Source: Solirubrobacterales bacterium
GTDB lineage: Bacteria > Actinomycetota > Thermoleophilia > Solirubrobacterales > Solirubrobacteraceae
NCBI GenBank assembly: GCA_016215085.1
Contig: JACRMD010000274.1
Location: forward strand, 3,332 to 9,175
Direction: 5' to 3'
Length of the DNA: 5,844 bases
Both the position numbers and the translations under genes were made by a program. Under the pieces are notes generated by a model. The model was not told the origin of the DNA. It ran no database searches and saw only the letters and a list, made by a program, of their open reading frames with translations. This document shows positions 4,590 to 5,844 of the stretch, one piece after another (position 1 is the first letter of the stretch; every line of letters starts with the position of its first letter).

Positions 4590-5844
4590 CCGGGCGAGAC
4601 GCCGCCGGTGGACGGCGCGGGCGTCGCCGACGCCCCGCCGTCCGGCCCGGCCGGCTGCAGCGGGCGGCCCGGGCGCACCGCGCGGACGAAGAGCGCAGCG
4701 GCCTTCGCGGCCTTGGCGCTCGAGCCCGTGGTCGGCGTGAGCCGGTACAGGCCGGGCTTGCTGAGCTTGACCTTCGCCGAGAACGCGGAGCGCTTGGGCT
4801 TGACGGTGACGACCCCGACGCGCTGGAAGCGGCCGGGGCGGACCTCGCGCTCGACGAGCACGCGCACGGGGGCGACCGGGCGCACGGTGCCGCGCACGAC
4901 GGCGCTGCGGCCGGCGCGCACGCGGGTCGTCTTGGCCGCGGCGGCGAGCACCGGCAGCATGCCCAGGGCGACCGGCGCCGTCACGGCGACCGCGGCGCCG
5001 GGCACCGCGGCGCGGGCGCGCAGCTTGCCGGCGGCCTTCCAGGCCACCGCCGCGGTCCAGGCGCCGTCGCCGTCGGTCTGGGCGCGGGCGACCGTCGTCC
5101 ACGAGCCGCTGCGCCCCTGCTTCTGCACGAGCACGCGCTGGCCGGCGACCGCGCCGCCGTCGGAGCGCACGAGCGCCCCGCCGACGCGCACGTCCTCGCC
5201 GTAGCGGACGGCCTCGGCCTCCAGCGGCGCCATCGTCAGGCGCACCGCCGCCGCGGCGACCGCGGGCGCGATCGCCGCCGTGCGCCGCCGCAGCTCGGGC
5301 AGCTGGGCGTACAGCGCGTCGCCGGGGCAGGCGGTGCTGTCGCCGTCGCGATGGCCGCTGATGCGCTGGAAGCGCACGGGCGTGCCCGACTTGTAGCGGT
5401 TGAGGTCGCCGCCCGCGGAGGTGATCGTGACCTCGCCCTCGACCGGGGCGCCGTGCAGCGGCAGCTTCCAGGCGATGAGCTTGGCCATGGCGTCCAGCGC
5501 GGCCGGCGTCTGCTGCACGCCCGAGTAGTCGCCGATGTTGGCGATCCCGGTCGAGTGGCTGTTGTAGCCCTGCGCCTGCGCGCCGATGACCGGCTGGTCG
5601 ACGCCGCCGGCGCGGCCCTCGAAGACCTGGCCGTACTTGTCGACGACGAAGTTGTACCCCAGGTCGTTCCACCCGTTGGTGTCGCGGTGGTACTTGGCCA
5701 TCGCCAGCACGATCCCCGCGGAGTCCTCGGGCGCGTAGTCGTTGGCCGAGACCGTGTGGTGCACGAAGGCGAGCTGCACGTCGCCGTAGCTGGGCGCCTC
5801 GCGCGGCTTGACCTGGTCGCCGCCCCACTGCTCGCGCGGGATGA
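4586..5844 (-). CDS. Peptidoglycan-recognition (amidase_2-type) N-acetylmuramoyl-L-alanine amidase with Ig-like repeats (5' end outside window)
   Basis: A probably secreted, zinc-dependent amidase that would cleave the bond between MurNAc and L-Ala in peptidoglycan. 418 residues are visible; the frame is open at the right edge, so the N-terminus and any signal peptide are missing. Residues 1-8 (IPREQWGG) match the usual opening of PGRP domains. Candidate zinc ligands are H28 or H29 in FVHHTV, H164 in SGHRDG and C172 in TACPGD. GYNFVVDKYGQVFEGR (62-77) is the conserved central motif with its Tyr, and GYNSHSTGIANIGDY (92-106) follows it. From about residue 200 there are two divergent tandem beta-rich repeats, aligned by VRYGEDVRVGG with VRVLVQKQ and by VRAGRSAVVRG with VRVLVERE. 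These look like Ig-like modules that may hold the enzyme at the wall. The last 25 residues are Gly/Pro/Ser-rich. A GTG at 5779 would remove the conserved opening, so it is not the start. Confidence 0.9.
   Translation of the reverse strand, partial: IPREQWGGDQVKPREAPSYGDVQLAFVHHTVSANDYAPEDSAGIVLAMAKYHRDTNGWNDLGYNFVVDKYGQVFEGRAGGVDQPVIGAQAQGYNSHSTGIANIGDYSGVQQTPAALDAMAKLIAWKLPLHGAPVEGEVTITSAGGDLNRYKSGTPVRFQRISGHRDGDSTACPGDALYAQLPELRRRTAAIAPAVAAAAVRLTMAPLEAEAVRYGEDVRVGGALVRSDGGAVAGQRVLVQKQGRSGSWTTVARAQTDGDGAWTAAVAWKAAGKLRARAAVPGAAVAVTAPVALGMLPVLAAAAKTTRVRAGRSAVVRGTVRPVAPVRVLVEREVRPGRFQRVGVVTVKPKRSAFSAKVKLSKPGLYRLTPTTGSSAKAAKAAALFVRAVRPGRPLQPAGPDGGASATPAPSTGGVSPG

Noticed and set aside
3486..5828. 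Minus-strand open frame of 780 codons
   Set aside because: Arg-rich shadow running through the amidase, VOC and CDF genes in the wrong frame or strand; the real amidase frame carries the PGRP motifs.

Overview
The window is very GC-rich and gene-dense. Its genes have G/C-ending codons, GTG starts and secreted cell-wall enzymes with Ig-like C-terminal repeats. This suggests a high-GC actinobacterium, most plausibly of the Thermoleophilia/Solirubrobacterales type. That placement comes from protein style and composition only, since there is no rRNA or marker gene here.

Layout, left to right. (1) A minus-strand secreted metallophosphoesterase, cut by the left edge (C-terminus missing). (2) A 148-bp divergent intergenic region, then a plus-strand gene for a small secreted NlpC/P60-like protein. 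(3) A metal-homeostasis block: a minus-strand Fur/Zur-family regulator and a ZIP metal importer, coupled by an ATGA overlap, divergent from a plus-strand cation-diffusion-facilitator (CDF) exporter. (4) A plus-strand VOC/glyoxalase-fold gene 77 bp after the exporter. (5) A minus-strand peptidoglycan-recognition-type amidase with C-terminal Ig-like repeats, cut by the right edge (N-terminus missing).

The central block is the most coherent part. A zinc-type regulator sits between an importer and an exporter. The 108-bp region between regulator and exporter holds three imperfect tandem copies of a TTG(A)CGCAAG-like element. These copies overlap the putative regulator/importer promoter and lie well upstream of a -35-less putative exporter promoter. 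That geometry suits one regulator repressing uptake and activating efflux. Both divergent genes have a TANNNT hexamer 6-7 nt before a GTG start and no good ribosome-binding site, so both may be leaderless. The zip and VOC genes do have recognisable Shine-Dalgarno sequences.

Both convergent gene pairs end on one shared CTAG palindrome (1901-1904 and 4586-4589), so the two stop codons overlap and no intergenic terminator can exist. These are the only two CTAG tetramers I found by eye. No RNA gene, CRISPR array, insertion sequence or attachment site was seen, and no gene-free stretch exceeds about 150 bp. Nothing looks like a wholly undescribed system; the regulatory architecture of the zinc block is the best lead.
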